64,000 nt of DNA from an uncultured Sunxiuqinia sp. (GCF_963678245.1 NZ_OY782770.1:682001-746000); one strand, 5' to 3'. Counted from the stretch's first letter, positions 18,485 to 27,542 are shown. Notes: a model not told the origin generated them from the letters alone. Numbers and translations are program-made.

Positions 18485-20017
18485 CTATACCCGTTTTAGC
18501 TGAAAAATATCTTTTCGTCGATCTTTTAGGTTCCGCACACTTCCAAACTGATTGAGTTCGCGAAGCAAGTCCAGATCAACATCTGCAATTAGTATCATTT
18601 CTGTATTCGGTGTCGCCTCAGCTTTGATTCCGTTTACCGGAAAAGCGAAATCGCAGGGTGTAAAAACCATCGACTGGGCAAACTGAATATCCATGTTATG
18701 TACTTTAGGTAAGTTCCCAACTCCTCCGGCTATTACTACATAACATTCATTTTCAATTGCTCTCGCCATAGCACAATTGCGAACCCGGGAATAACCATTT
18801 TGAGTATCCGTCAGGAAAGGAACAAAAATAATATCCACACCTTCGTCTGCCAACAGGCGACTCAGCTCCGGAAATTCAATATCATAACATATCAACACCC
18901 CAATTTTCCCACAGTCAGTTTCAATAGCCTTCAATTTTGATCCTCCCTGCATCCCCCACACTTTGGCTTCATCAGGTGTTACATGCAATTTTTCAAATCG
19001 TTCAACTGATCCATCTCGTTTACAAACAAAGCCGGCATTATATAAACGGTCGTTTTTTATTTCAGGCATACTCCCTGTAATGATATTGATGTTGTAAGAA
19101 ATGGCCAACTCCGAAAACCGCTGGGTAATTTCTTCGGTGTGGCTGGCCAGTTCACGAATTGCTTCCGGCTCGCTCAAGTGGTTGTTTTCCGCCATCAACG
19201 GCGCCATAAAAAACTCTGGGAATAAGGCAAAATCAGAACGATATCCCGATACCGCATCAACAAAATACTCTGCTTGGTTCATCAAGTCATCCAGGTTATT
19301 ATATGGTCGCATTTGCCATTGTATTAATCCCAGACGAACAATCTTCTTCGTTAGTACCGGTTGCGTCGTGGTTTCTTTCTCATAATATATGTTGTCCCAT
19401 TTAAGCAACACCGCATAATCATTCGACTCCTCATCACCTTCTAAATAGTTCTTTAAAATTTTGGATGGATAAAAGTCATTCGACATTTGAAAGTTCAATA
19501 CCGGATCAACAATTTCTTTTAAACGAACTTTTGCAATATACTCTTTCGGAGACATTTGATCAGAGTATTTATGATAACTCGGAATCCGCCCACCGAAAGC
19601 AACTCCTTTCAGGTTCAACCGCTCGCACAACTCCTTTCGATAATCGTAGAGACGACGTCCCAGCCTCAATCCACGATATTCAGGTCGAATAAAGATCTCA
19701 ATCCCGTACAATGTATTTCCATCCGGGTCGTGCGTATTGAATGAATAATTACCCGAAATTCGTTTATAGGTATGCTGGGTTTCATACTTGCTTAAATCGA
19801 CAATAATAGAAAATGCACAACCAGCAATCTGACCGTTCACACGGATCACCACCTGACCTTCAGGAAACAGGTTAATTAATGTTTTCAACTGCGGACGCAA
19901 CCAATAGGAGTCCGGCATTTCCGGGTAAGACTCTATCAAAGCCTTTTTTAACTCCTGATAATCTTTCAGTTGTAGAAAACTAAGTTCTATATTTTCAATT
20001 TCGTTTGTATTCACCAT
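18485..20017 (-). CDS. GNAT acetyltransferase-nitrilase fusion protein
   Basis: The 510-residue protein joins two enzymes. Residues about 1-220 form a GNAT N-acetyltransferase domain (IFIRPEYRGLRLGRRLYDYR is the acetyl-CoA-binding region). Residues about 225-505 form a carbon-nitrogen hydrolase of the nitrilase superfamily. The catalytic triad is visible as Glu in LFPEFFMAP, Lys in FEKLHVTPDE and Cys in GVLICYDIEFPEL. The same fusion occurs in other bacteria as a conserved family of unknown substrate. A cytoplasmic amidase whose substrate is handled by the acetyltransferase is a reasonable idea, but this is inference. It has its own terminator palindrome. Confidence 0.92.
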   Translation of the reverse strand: MVNTNEIENIELSFLQLKDYQELKKALIESYPEMPDSYWLRPQLKTLINLFPEGQVVIRVNGQIAGCAFSIIVDLSKYETQHTYKRISGNYSFNTHDPDGNTLYGIEIFIRPEYRGLRLGRRLYDYRKELCERLNLKGVAFGGRIPSYHKYSDQMSPKEYIAKVRLKEIVDPVLNFQMSNDFYPSKILKNYLEGDEESNDYAVLLKWDNIYYEKETTTQPVLTKKIVRLGLIQWQMRPYNNLDDLMNQAEYFVDAVSGYRSDFALFPEFFMAPLMAENNHLSEPEAIRELASHTEEITQRFSELAISYNINIITGSMPEIKNDRLYNAGFVCKRDGSVERFEKLHVTPDEAKVWGMQGGSKLKAIETDCGKIGVLICYDIEFPELSRLLADEGVDIIFVPFLTDTQNGYSRVRNCAMARAIENECYVVIAGGVGNLPKVHNMDIQFAQSMVFTPCDFAFPVNGIKAEATPNTEMILIADVDLDLLRELNQFGSVRNLKDRRKDIFQLKRV

Positions 20018-20258
20018 GATCCATATTATTTTGAGATAGCAATCACAAAGATAACAGCTAATCCCTATTTAAAGTTATCGTAGCTATTCAGTAATATAAA
20101 AATAAGTGTATCACTCATGCAGTATTCCAAAATATTCTCAGCAAAATCAGCAGAGTGCCGACACATTAACACACCTTTATATCTTCCTATATTTCCTTTT
20201 CGTATTTTTTTAGATCAACTTACTATATGGTAAATAATTAAAACTAACACATATACTC

Positions 20259-21338
20259 ATGGCTATTCAAAAGATAATCGCAGCCGGTTGGGGCAACCGG
20301 CTCTCAAGGCGGTGGACTTGTAAAAGCAGTATTAAATGATCCAGATGCCCAATTAAAAATCCGCGCAATTACTCGAAATGCCAAATCGGACAAAGCAAAA
20401 GAATTAGCTGAACTTGGCGCTGAGGTTATCGAGGCTGATGTTAATAATATTAGAAGCCTTACAAAAGCATTTGAAGGTGCATATGGCGCATACTGTACCA
20501 CCTTGGGGGGATTTCTTCACTTGAAAAGGAAAAGATTCATGCAAAAAATATGGCCGAAGCAGCAACCCAAGAGGGATTTAAGCAAGTTATTTGGTCAACC
20601 GTTGAAGACACCCGAAAATGGGTTTCATTGGACGACGACCGCATGCCTACCTTAATGGATCTATATAAGGTTCCACATTTTGATGCTAAGGGAGAATCCA
20701 ATTCATATTTTGAGAAGAGCGGCACTCCATACACCTTGCTGTATACTTCTTCTTATTGGGACAATTTCATTTATTTTGGAATCGGGCCACAAAAAGGTCA
20801 GGACGGGAAATTAGCCATTACCTTTCCTATGGGAGATAAAAAGTTACCTGGCATTGCTGCTGAGGACATTGGTAAATGTGCTTATGGTATTTTCAAGGCA
20901 GGAGACCGATTTAGAAACCAATCGGTGGGGATTTCAGGGCAGCGTTTAACAGGTCTGGAAATGGCTGATGGTTTCTCCAAACTTTTAGGAAAACCTGTAG
21001 CTTACAACGATGTTCCGGCGGCTGTGTATCGCACCCTCGGCTTTCCCCGTGCTGAAGAGCTGGCGAATTTCTCGATCTGCTAGACGACCTTGGAGCGGAC
21101 GTAACCAGTTTGGACGACATTCCTGTCGCAGACCTCACCGCAATTTTACTGTACCATGTTGTTGAAGGACGCATACATTCATCGGATCTTTCAGGTGGGA
21201 TTGTACACCTTGAACGGAGCCTAAATCACGGTTGGCCTAAGCAATGGAGTTATGATTGACGATGCAAAGGTTAGAACACCGAACGTGCAGGCAACAAATG
21301 GTATAATCCACTTGATTAACAAAGTCTTCAGACAGTAG
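20259..21338 (+). pseudogene. Decayed NmrA-type NAD(P)-binding gene fused to a fasciclin-domain remnant
   Basis: From the ATG at 20259 the frame begins MAIQKII, then breaks. In shifted frames the protein resumes as an NmrA-like dehydrogenase (SQGGGLVKAVLNDPDAQLK, RAITRNAKSDKAKELAELGA, then NMAEAATQEGFKQVIWSTVE to YRTLGFPRAEEL). At least two frameshifts are needed, near 20285-20305 and near 20500-20530. At about 21064 the similarity switches to a fasciclin (FAS1) domain (EFLDLLDDLGADVTSLDD, LLYHVVEGRIHSSDL). A further frameshift and an in-frame TAA follow, then SNGVMIDDAKV and NGIIHLINKVF, ending at TAG 21336-21338. So a deletion seems to have fused two truncated genes that then decayed. Sequencing error could explain one shift but not all. 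Confidence 0.85.
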
Positions 21339-21371
21339 TAGAAAGTAGAAATACTCCATAGAAATTATGCA

Positions 21372-21411
21372 AAATAAAGTGAGCATTCGAATTCGAATGC
21401 TCGCTTTATTT
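21372..21411. terminator. Near-perfect 40-bp palindrome, terminator
   Basis: Arms of 20 bases pair with a single G-T mismatch (AAATAAAGTGAGC against GCTCGCTTTATTT), followed by a T run. It separates the pseudogene from the convergent barrel gene and can serve both. Confidence 0.75.
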
Positions 21412-21440
21412 TTTAGCACATTTCTCTTGAACATCACACA

Positions 21441-22934
21441 TTAAAACTCGTAGGTTAAGCCGGTAAAAACACCAACCGTATAGGGCTTATAATCGACAGA
21501 AGAATTACTATTTAACGATCCTAAAAAATGCTTTATCTGCGGCTCAATTCGGACACTTATTTTATCGGTAATTCCGTAGCCAAAACCCAGTCCGAAACTG
21601 GTGCTGTAATTAACCGTATTCATATCTCTTGTTTCTCCAATTCGCTGTCGCCCATCTTGACTATTGGCATAAGCTTCATTTCCGATTAACACACTTGTAT
21701 TGAAACCTCCCAACAACTGCATTTTAAAAACAGCATCAACAAGCTGATAGCGAAAGGTTAGCGGAATCTCAATATACTCAAAATCTTGCTCAAACTCAGT
21801 CTCAGTAAGCAATATATTACGATTTGAATCAGTTGATTCAAAGCCATTACTAAGCTTAGCATTAGTTGGAAGGTTTTCTATTGCAATAACCCCTGCAGAA
21901 GTGTTCATCGTTACTTCTCCTGAGCGAACTGCAACAGCCGTATTGAAAAATCCTACATCATCAACTAAATTTTGATCTCCTTCGACCGGAGACGCCAGAG
22001 AATAAGACAAATCAGATGAGCGATAAGCCTGATTGGAAGAAGTTTGTTCGAGTTTACTATAGAAAACCCCACTCTGCACACTCCATCGCTTATTGGTTTT
22101 GTACTCAACTGAAATCCCACCTCCTACGTTTAAATCTTCACTTGAATTGTCATAGGTCATTGCGCTGGCATACTCTTTACTTTGCGAACTCTGACGAACA
22201 GCAAAACCCGGTGTTAACATAGCTCCAACCTGCCAACCTGCTGACTCTATATTCTGTTTGTTTGCTGCCAGTAAGCGCGCATTTTCCTCAATCATGGAAA
22301 GCTCCACCCGGCTTAACAGCGACTCAGCTTGCGAATTTCTATTTGCCTCAGCTAATTGAGTCGGTTTCTTAAACAAATCATCTAGCTCTACTCCGATTAA
22401 CCGGAGCAAGCTAAATGATTTCATTTCCTGTTTCCTATTTTCTGATTTTGCAATTTGTCCTTCGTGCTTCGGGGCTTCAACTAATACGGCATAACTCGCT
22501 GCGGTATCTACGCTTGCTTCTTCGTTGCTTACGAGATAAGTCTGATTGTTTTTCTGGTCGGACTCTGCAAAAATCGGTGCCTCCTGACTTAAAACCGGAT
22601 CATTCACATCGTTCAATTCATCTGTCGATTCATCTCCAACAATTTCTTTCGCCTTGTTAAGCGGTTTGGACAATGGTTTTTCAACCGCCTCATTTTGCTC
22701 TGTTAAAATCGGAACATCTGTTTCATGCGGATGCTGCAACTGCCAACCTAACAAAAAGGCTAATAAAACAGCTGCTGCAATTCCTACTCCTTTTAAGTAA
22801 CCCAAAATAGTGCGTCGTTTCGCCCCCGCCTGCTGCTCCTGAATCCGATTCCAAACATACGAAGGCGGCTCTTGTTCAAAATTCTCTAATTTCGAACGGA
22901 ACAACTCATCCAATTGATCATTATTCTTTTTCAT
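21441..22934 (-). CDS. Anti-sigma-like membrane protein with C-terminal beta-barrel
   Basis: The N-terminus (MKKNNDQLDELFRSKLENFE, PPSYVWNRIQEQ) is hydrophilic and matches the cytoplasmic part of Bacteroidota anti-sigma-type proteins. One membrane helix follows (about 46-65, GIAAAVLLAFLLGWQLQ). A long acidic linker (about 70-230) leads to an outer-membrane-like barrel from about 240 to the end (GAMLTPGFAVRQS, GGGISVEYKTNKRWSVQSGVFY, final strand VGVFTGLTYEF). The gene overlaps the sigma-factor gene by four bases (ATGA), so it is probably the partner that controls that sigma factor. A single protein with an inner-membrane helix and a barrel is unusual; it might span the periplasm. Confidence 0.8.
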   Translation of the reverse strand: MKKNNDQLDELFRSKLENFEQEPPSYVWNRIQEQQAGAKRRTILGYLKGVGIAAAVLLAFLLGWQLQHPHETDVPILTEQNEAVEKPLSKPLNKAKEIVGDESTDELNDVNDPVLSQEAPIFAESDQKNNQTYLVSNEEASVDTAASYAVLVEAPKHEGQIAKSENRKQEMKSFSLLRLIGVELDDLFKKPTQLAEANRNSQAESLLSRVELSMIEENARLLAANKQNIESAGWQVGAMLTPGFAVRQSSQSKEYASAMTYDNSSEDLNVGGGISVEYKTNKRWSVQSGVFYSKLEQTSSNQAYRSSDLSYSLASPVEGDQNLVDDVGFFNTAVAVRSGEVTMNTSAGVIAIENLPTNAKLSNGFESTDSNRNILLTETEFEQDFEYIEIPLTFRYQLVDAVFKMQLLGGFNTSVLIGNEAYANSQDGRQRIGETRDMNTVNYSTSFGLGFGYGITDKISVRIEPQIKHFLGSLNSNSSVDYKPYTVGVFTGLTYEF

Positions 22935-23485
22935 GCAGAATAATTATTTTCTGTTTCTCCAAAAACCTTCACCACTTTATCCCTCAATATTCCTCTGGCA
23001 CGCGCCAAATTCGACTTAGATGTTCCCACCGAAATTTTCATTTCATCTGCTATCTCCTGATGATTCATGCCTTCAATAACATATAGGTTGAATACCATTC
23101 GATAACGTGGCGGCAATTCATTAATAATCTTTAGTAAATCCTTTGCTGACAATTCAGCAATGATATTATCATTTAGTTCAGGCTCATCATAAATCCCCAT
23201 GTCTTCAACCGGGTGCATCAAATGATTTTTTCGGTAGCGTTCTAAGGCAACATTAACCATTATTCGTCGCACCCAACCTTCAAACGCACCCTCGTGCCTG
23301 AATGAACCAATTTTTTCAAAGACCTTTAAAAAACCATCCTGCAAATTATCTTCTGCTTCAGTCTCATCTTTCGAATACCGCAGACACACCCCAAACATTT
23401 TTGGGGCCAGATACTGGTACAATCTGGCCTGTGCCTTCGTTTTACCAGCAGCACTATCGATAATAATCTGCTTGAGATCTTTCAA
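22931..23485 (-). CDS. ECF-type RNA polymerase sigma factor
   Basis: The 184-residue protein has sigma region 2 (about 15-85, SKDETEAEDNLQDGFLKVFE, FEGWVRRIMVNVALERYRK) and region 4 (about 120-175, LPPRYRMVFNLYVIEGMNHQ, EIADEMKISVGTSKSNLARA). It lacks region 3, as ECF sigma factors do. It should direct RNA polymerase to a set of target promoters until held by the anti-sigma-like protein encoded by the next gene. The start looks like TTG at 23485: TAA lies upstream in frame and no ATG follows before region 2. Its own promoter candidate lies 23-54 bases upstream. Confidence 0.93.
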   Translation of the reverse strand: MKDLKQIIIDSAAGKTKAQARLYQYLAPKMFGVCLRYSKDETEAEDNLQDGFLKVFEKIGSFRHEGAFEGWVRRIMVNVALERYRKNHLMHPVEDMGIYDEPELNDNIIAELSAKDLLKIINELPPRYRMVFNLYVIEGMNHQEIADEMKISVGTSKSNLARARGILRDKVVKVFGETENNYSA

Positions 23486-23507
23486 AACACTATCAATTGA
23501 TTAAGAT

Positions 23508-23539
23508 CAAAATTAACAGAATGCCCGCATAGTTTGCAA
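23508..23539 (-). promoter_or_regulatory. Possible promoter of the sigma-factor operon
   Basis: The minus strand has TAATTTTG (23508-23515) as a -7 box and a TTG at 23537-23539 about 21 bases further up as a -33 box. Confidence 0.45.
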
Positions 23540-23623
23540 TTAATTCCGCAATCCGCTCTAATTAATTTACTTTGACAAAAGTCAAAATGGGTGATTTCAG
23601 TATGGTGATGGGGGAAACCACCG

Positions 23624-23674
23624 AAAGGTTGCGTAGTTCGTCAACTATTTTTTAAAACTCGAACGCAACCTTTT
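23624..23674. other. Inverted repeat / possible RNA hairpin upstream of serpin gene
   Basis: AAAGGTTGCGT and ACGCAACCTTT, extended by GTTCG/CGAAC, can pair around a T/A-rich loop of about 19 bases. It lies about 55 bases before the serpin start, between divergent genes. It could be a leader hairpin or a terminator of a short transcript; no known RNA family was recognised. A shorter palindrome (TTTGACAAAAGTCAAA) lies about 45 bases before it. Confidence 0.5.
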
Positions 23675-23729
23675 CCAGGCATCGTCAGTCTATTTTAGCA
23701 TAAATCACTTCGAATAAATCATTAGAACG

Positions 23730-24983
23730 ATGAAACATCTTATTTTTATTTGCAGCTTATTATTAATATCACCACTTCTCAAGTCGTGCTCCGACTCAGA
23801 TTCGATTGTTGTTGAAGATGAAGACGTGACCAATATTGACTTGGATTTGAAATCGGAAAAGCTGATTGAAGCCGACAATGCTTTTGGGCTTGACCTGTTT
23901 AAAGAGGTCAATACCGAATTGGATGAAGGCAAAAACCTGATGATTTCACCCTTGAGTATTTCGCTTGCACTGGCCATGGTATACAATGGAGCCGACGGCG
24001 ACACCAAAAGCCAAATGGAAACCATGTTGCACAAATCGGGTTTTTCACCCGACCAAATAAACAAAGCTTATCAAAGTCTCGTAAAAGCCTTAGCTGATCA
24101 TGATCCGCAAGTTAAAATATCGATTGCCAACGCTATTTTTTACGATCAAAATTTTAACATAAAATCTGATTTTATTTCAACTAACCAAACGTATTACGAT
24201 GCCGAGGTTGATAAATTGGATTTTAACAATTCATTATCCACACTCGACCGGGTAAATGGTTGGGTAAAAAATAAAACCAACAATAAGATTGAAAAAATAA
24301 TCGATCAGGTTTCTCCCACTGATGCAATATTTTTGATGAATGCCATTTATTTTAAAGGTCAGTGGACCTCCCAGTTTGAGAAAGACAATACAGCAGACCG
24401 TGCCTTTTATACTGAAAATGGAAACGAATTACAGGTTCCAACGATGATGCTGGATGAGACAACATTAAACTATACAGGAACGAGCCAATTTCAATTACTG
24501 GAGTTACCATATGGTGGAGAGAAATACAGCATGCTCATCCTTTTACCGACCGAAGAATATTCGACCAATGATGTCATTGCAGAAATGAATCAGTCTAATT
24601 TGAACAATTTGCTTGAGAACTTGCACGAACGTAATTTAAAAGTCTACTTGCCAAAGTTTGAATTTGCATACGCAAATAGCTTAGTTGACAACCTGAAAGC
24701 GTTAGGCATGAATGATGCGTTCATCGCTTCTCTTTCTGACTTCTCTGGTATTTCGGATATTCCAGATTTATATATTTCGGAAGTAAAACATAAAAGTTAT
24801 ATTAAAGTTGACGAAGAAGGAACAGAGGCCACAGCTGTTACAGGAGTGACATTTGAAGTGACTTCGGCAGGTCCGGAGCCCGTTTTTGATGTTAATCGAC
24901 CTTTTGTTTTCGCTATCCGCGAAAAAGATACAAACGCTATTTTATTTATGGGAAAAGTTAATAATCCACTACTCGATGAATAA
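23730..24983 (+). CDS. Serpin-family protease inhibitor lipoprotein
   Basis: Serpins trap target proteases by a large change of shape after cleavage of a reactive loop. This 417-residue protein starts with a lipoprotein signal (PLLKSCSDSD, Cys at about residue 20), so it is likely outer-membrane anchored. The serpin fold is complete: NLMISPLSISLALAMVYNGA, FLMNAIYFKGQWTSQF, LPKFEFAYANSL and the C-terminal RPFVFAIREKDTNAILFMGK. The reactive-loop hinge EEGTEATAVTGVTF has small residues, as in inhibitory serpins. By alignment in register the scissile bond would be Thr-Ser (VTSAGP), which suggests an elastase-like or cysteine protease target. Two coupled small lipoprotein genes follow. Confidence 0.94.
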   Translation: MKHLIFICSLLLISPLLKSCSDSDSIVVEDEDVTNIDLDLKSEKLIEADNAFGLDLFKEVNTELDEGKNLMISPLSISLALAMVYNGADGDTKSQMETMLHKSGFSPDQINKAYQSLVKALADHDPQVKISIANAIFYDQNFNIKSDFISTNQTYYDAEVDKLDFNNSLSTLDRVNGWVKNKTNNKIEKIIDQVSPTDAIFLMNAIYFKGQWTSQFEKDNTADRAFYTENGNELQVPTMMLDETTLNYTGTSQFQLLELPYGGEKYSMLILLPTEEYSTNDVIAEMNQSNLNNLLENLHERNLKVYLPKFEFAYANSLVDNLKALGMNDAFIASLSDFSGISDIPDLYISEVKHKSYIKVDEEGTEATAVTGVTFEVTSAGPEPVFDVNRPFVFAIREKDTNAILFMGKVNNPLLDE

Positions 24984-25452
24984 GTTAATTTATATCGCCA
25001 TTCTGGCCTTCTTTATGAGTTGCGAAAAACAGGAAGACCCGACTGATGGGCTGAAATACAAAAGTATCTCCCCGTCAGAAACCGAAGAGTATATCGATCT
25101 GTACGTTAATAATTTCGACAGTTTGGAGAACGATCCGGTTACAATCAATGAAGTGCTGATTGAAGGCGACTTACTCATTGTCAACTTAAGTTATAGTGGT
25201 GGTTGCGCTGAGCACGAGTTCAATCTGGCTCGAATTCATCCTTCGTGTGGCACACCTCCACTTCCGCCGCCTACATTTGAACTCAAACACAATGCTAATG
25301 GCGATCTATGCGAAGCCTGGCTTACAGACACCTTAGCCTTTGACATCAGCCGATTACGAAATAGTGAAGACAGCCAGATGACAATCAGCTTTTCAGCAAA
25401 TGAGTATAACGACGAATATTTTCATTTCAACTTAAATTACAGGTATGAATAA
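24976..25452 (+). CDS. Small lipoprotein, coupled to serpin
   Basis: The ATG at 24976 overlaps the serpin stop by eight bases (ATGAATAA). From there the protein has 158 residues and a lipobox (AFFMSC, Cys at about residue 16). The remainder holds beta-strand stretches, a cysteine-rich turn (SGGCAEHEFNLARIHPSCG) and a proline run (PPLPPP). A longer upstream frame would place the start inside serpin coding sequence and bury the signal peptide. I do not recognise the family. Tight coupling suggests a role alongside the serpin in the cell envelope. Confidence 0.75.
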   Translation: MNKLIYIAILAFFMSCEKQEDPTDGLKYKSISPSETEEYIDLYVNNFDSLENDPVTINEVLIEGDLLIVNLSYSGGCAEHEFNLARIHPSCGTPPLPPPTFELKHNANGDLCEAWLTDTLAFDISRLRNSEDSQMTISFSANEYNDEYFHFNLNYRYE

Positions 25453-25993
25453 ATTACAGGTATTATTGCTGGCGTTACCTTTTCTGACTTCGATGGCATG
25501 CATTCATGATGATGTGAGAGTTGACGATGATATTGTTGTCTTTTTTCAATTTGAATATGTGAACCATGCCTGGGGATTTCAGCATAACGGATTCATTATC
25601 GATCAGGAGGGTAATGTTTACGACTATGAGAAACCAGATGATTGGATGTGGCCTGAAAATAACGAAATTAGCACAAGTGCTTTTGAAAGTAATCTTTCGA
25701 AAGCAGAAATCAGGCTTGCCCAATTGGATAGAAGTGACATCAAAGAAATGACAAAGCTTGCGAAACAAGCAAGGTATGGAGATTTAACCGAACAAAAATC
25801 AGTGATGGCTGATGCCGGAGTTGAGGTGTATGCCATCTACACGGCCACTGCCGGAGACAATATTTTAATAAGACATTTGCTGCAACAACGCGGTGATGTT
25901 TACCAAAAAAATAAAACCAGCGCCTCTGACGACATCACCGAATGGCTCATTGATTTTCGCGGAACGAACGGCTACCCCGATGACAACTTTTAA
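25445..25993 (+). CDS. Small exported protein or lipoprotein, third gene of serpin operon
   Basis: The start codon at 25445 overlaps the previous stop by eight bases in the same ATGAATAA arrangement. The 182-residue product has a signal with a cysteine (LTSMAC, about residue 19) and then an acidic start (IHDDVRVDDDIVVFFQFEY). Segments WGFQHNGFIIDQEGNVYDYE and ALIDFRGTNG-like endings are seen in hypothetical proteins of Bacteroidota. Function is not known to me. The operon ends at a strong bidirectional terminator. Confidence 0.75.
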   Translation: MNKLQVLLLALPFLTSMACIHDDVRVDDDIVVFFQFEYVNHAWGFQHNGFIIDQEGNVYDYEKPDDWMWPENNEISTSAFESNLSKAEIRLAQLDRSDIKEMTKLAKQARYGDLTEQKSVMADAGVEVYAIYTATAGDNILIRHLLQQRGDVYQKNKTSASDDITEWLIDFRGTNGYPDDNF

Positions 25994-26042
25994 TATTGAA
26001 ACGGTATCATTTTCACCCCACACGTTCTAATTTAATCCAGAC

Positions 26043-26072
26043 AAAACGGGCAGCTTAAAAGCTGCCCGTTTT
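26043..26072. terminator. Bidirectional terminator between serpin operon and C1B peptidase
   Basis: Arms AAAACGGGCAGCTT and AAGCTGCCCGTTTT are perfect complements with a two-base centre. A and T runs flank both sides, and the genes on each side converge on it. Confidence 0.9.
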
Positions 26073-26090
26073 CATTTGTATCGTTTCTAC

Positions 26091-27464
26091 TTAAAACATC
26101 GGATCCCATGGCGGAAGCATTTCCGCTTTTTCACCATAAATATCCAATACTTTTTCGCTAACAAAATCTTTATGCACCACAATTCGGAACATGTATTCGT
26201 TAAACCACTCATCGGTAAAAGTGAGGTAGCCTTTTTCTCCCGTTTTTTCACCCCAGCTGTTTTCAAATTGCCATTTCAGCGGTTGCTCATCTTCATCTAC
26301 TTCAACAGCTATCAGTGCCATTCCATGACTCGAACCACTTTCGCGACTTTGAATTCGCTCTGCTTTTGTCATATTGAACGGAACATTGTAAACCGCTTCG
26401 TAGTTAAAATTATCAACGTCCAGCACTCCAAAATCTCGACGTAACTGTTTGCCCACATCGCATGAGGCATACATGGCTTGATTGTTCTTGATTGATTCGA
26501 TGCAGAATACCTTAATCACATCATTTGGCAAATTCACATAGTGCCAGTTTTCACCTTCCTCAACATTACGGTAATTTTCAATCTCAAAGTGCTTCCAAAA
26601 CGGACGAGTCGGATCGTTCATCAACATCACATAATCGTTGAGTTTAACTTCTCCAAGCACTTCGTTCATAAACGATTTTGGCGTAAAATTACCCGCTTCA
26701 ACAAGGTCCCCATATTTGTTTTTGTAGCGATAGTTGAAAGTTACAGGAGGTTCGCCCAAATTGAGAGCCAACATCCGGTAAATAACTGAGAGCATTTCTA
26801 CTTTTCGATCTTCAATGGCTTGCTTGTTTTCACCGGAGCTTTTCAACTCGCGAAGTTCCAATGCCTGCTCGCGCAACTTACGCTTTAGTAATTTTGTCAT
26901 CCAGGCTGTATTCTCGCTTGAGTAGGTTTCTTCCATCGCTTCGCGAGGAACCATGCCATACTTATTGGCCAAGTTTACAAAATTGATCCACTGTCCGCCA
27001 TCGTCAACCGGCGAACGAAAGTACCAACGCACTTTCTCATCATCAATCTCCCGGTGGGCAGTCGCCACTATATTATTCAAAAATAAATTGGCTTTCTCGA
27101 ACAAATCCCAGAAATAGAGGTAATTCTCAGAGAACTCAAAGGAGCTAACTTTAAAATGAGATATCGCCATTGGACGAAAAACATTCAGCGAAGTAAACAG
27201 CCAGCAACGACCTGATTTTTTTTGGTTGGTTACTCCCGAGACATCAACCCGGTAGGTGAAATAATGATCAGTCGAACCTTCATTTTCACGACTCCAGGCT
27301 AATTGGGTAATTGGATTTGCCGATAATGCGTTTTGCATTCCAGTGGTATAGTTGTTTTTAACAAACGACGACCTGATTTCACCCAGACTATTCTGACTAA
27401 CCGACTGACCCAAAGATAGTAATGGCAACATAAGGCCTATAAAAAATGTCCATTTCTTCATCAT
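26091..27464 (-). CDS. C1B family cysteine peptidase (bleomycin hydrolase / aminopeptidase C type)
   Basis: This 457-residue protein has a signal peptide (about 1-20, ending SLG), so unlike the cytoplasmic PepC it is exported. The papain-like triad is visible: Cys in KKSGRCWLFTSLNV, His in SGSSHGMALIAVEV and Asn in WQFENSWGEKTGEKGYL. The rest matches the C1B fold. It likely trims short peptides in the periplasm. It is convergent with the serpin operon, and serpins of the type seen there can inhibit cysteine proteases, but a functional link is only a guess. Confidence 0.93.
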   Translation of the reverse strand: MMKKWTFFIGLMLPLLSLGQSVSQNSLGEIRSSFVKNNYTTGMQNALSANPITQLAWSRENEGSTDHYFTYRVDVSGVTNQKKSGRCWLFTSLNVFRPMAISHFKVSSFEFSENYLYFWDLFEKANLFLNNIVATAHREIDDEKVRWYFRSPVDDGGQWINFVNLANKYGMVPREAMEETYSSENTAWMTKLLKRKLREQALELRELKSSGENKQAIEDRKVEMLSVIYRMLALNLGEPPVTFNYRYKNKYGDLVEAGNFTPKSFMNEVLGEVKLNDYVMLMNDPTRPFWKHFEIENYRNVEEGENWHYVNLPNDVIKVFCIESIKNNQAMYASCDVGKQLRRDFGVLDVDNFNYEAVYNVPFNMTKAERIQSRESGSSHGMALIAVEVDEDEQPLKWQFENSWGEKTGEKGYLTFTDEWFNEYMFRIVVHKDFVSEKVLDIYGEKAEMLPPWDPMF

Positions 27465-27518
27465 GCGTTATTCTAAAGTTTTCAGTTGTAAGAGTTCAAA
27501 ATTATCAATAATTTATTA

Positions 27519-27542
27519 GCAAAAAAAAGACCTCCGCAGAGG
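27519..27542 (-). terminator. Terminator downstream of FadL-type gene
   Basis: On the minus strand GGCCTCTGCGGAGGTC forms a short stem followed by a run of T residues. It lies between the FadL-type gene and the C1B peptidase gene. Confidence 0.7.
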
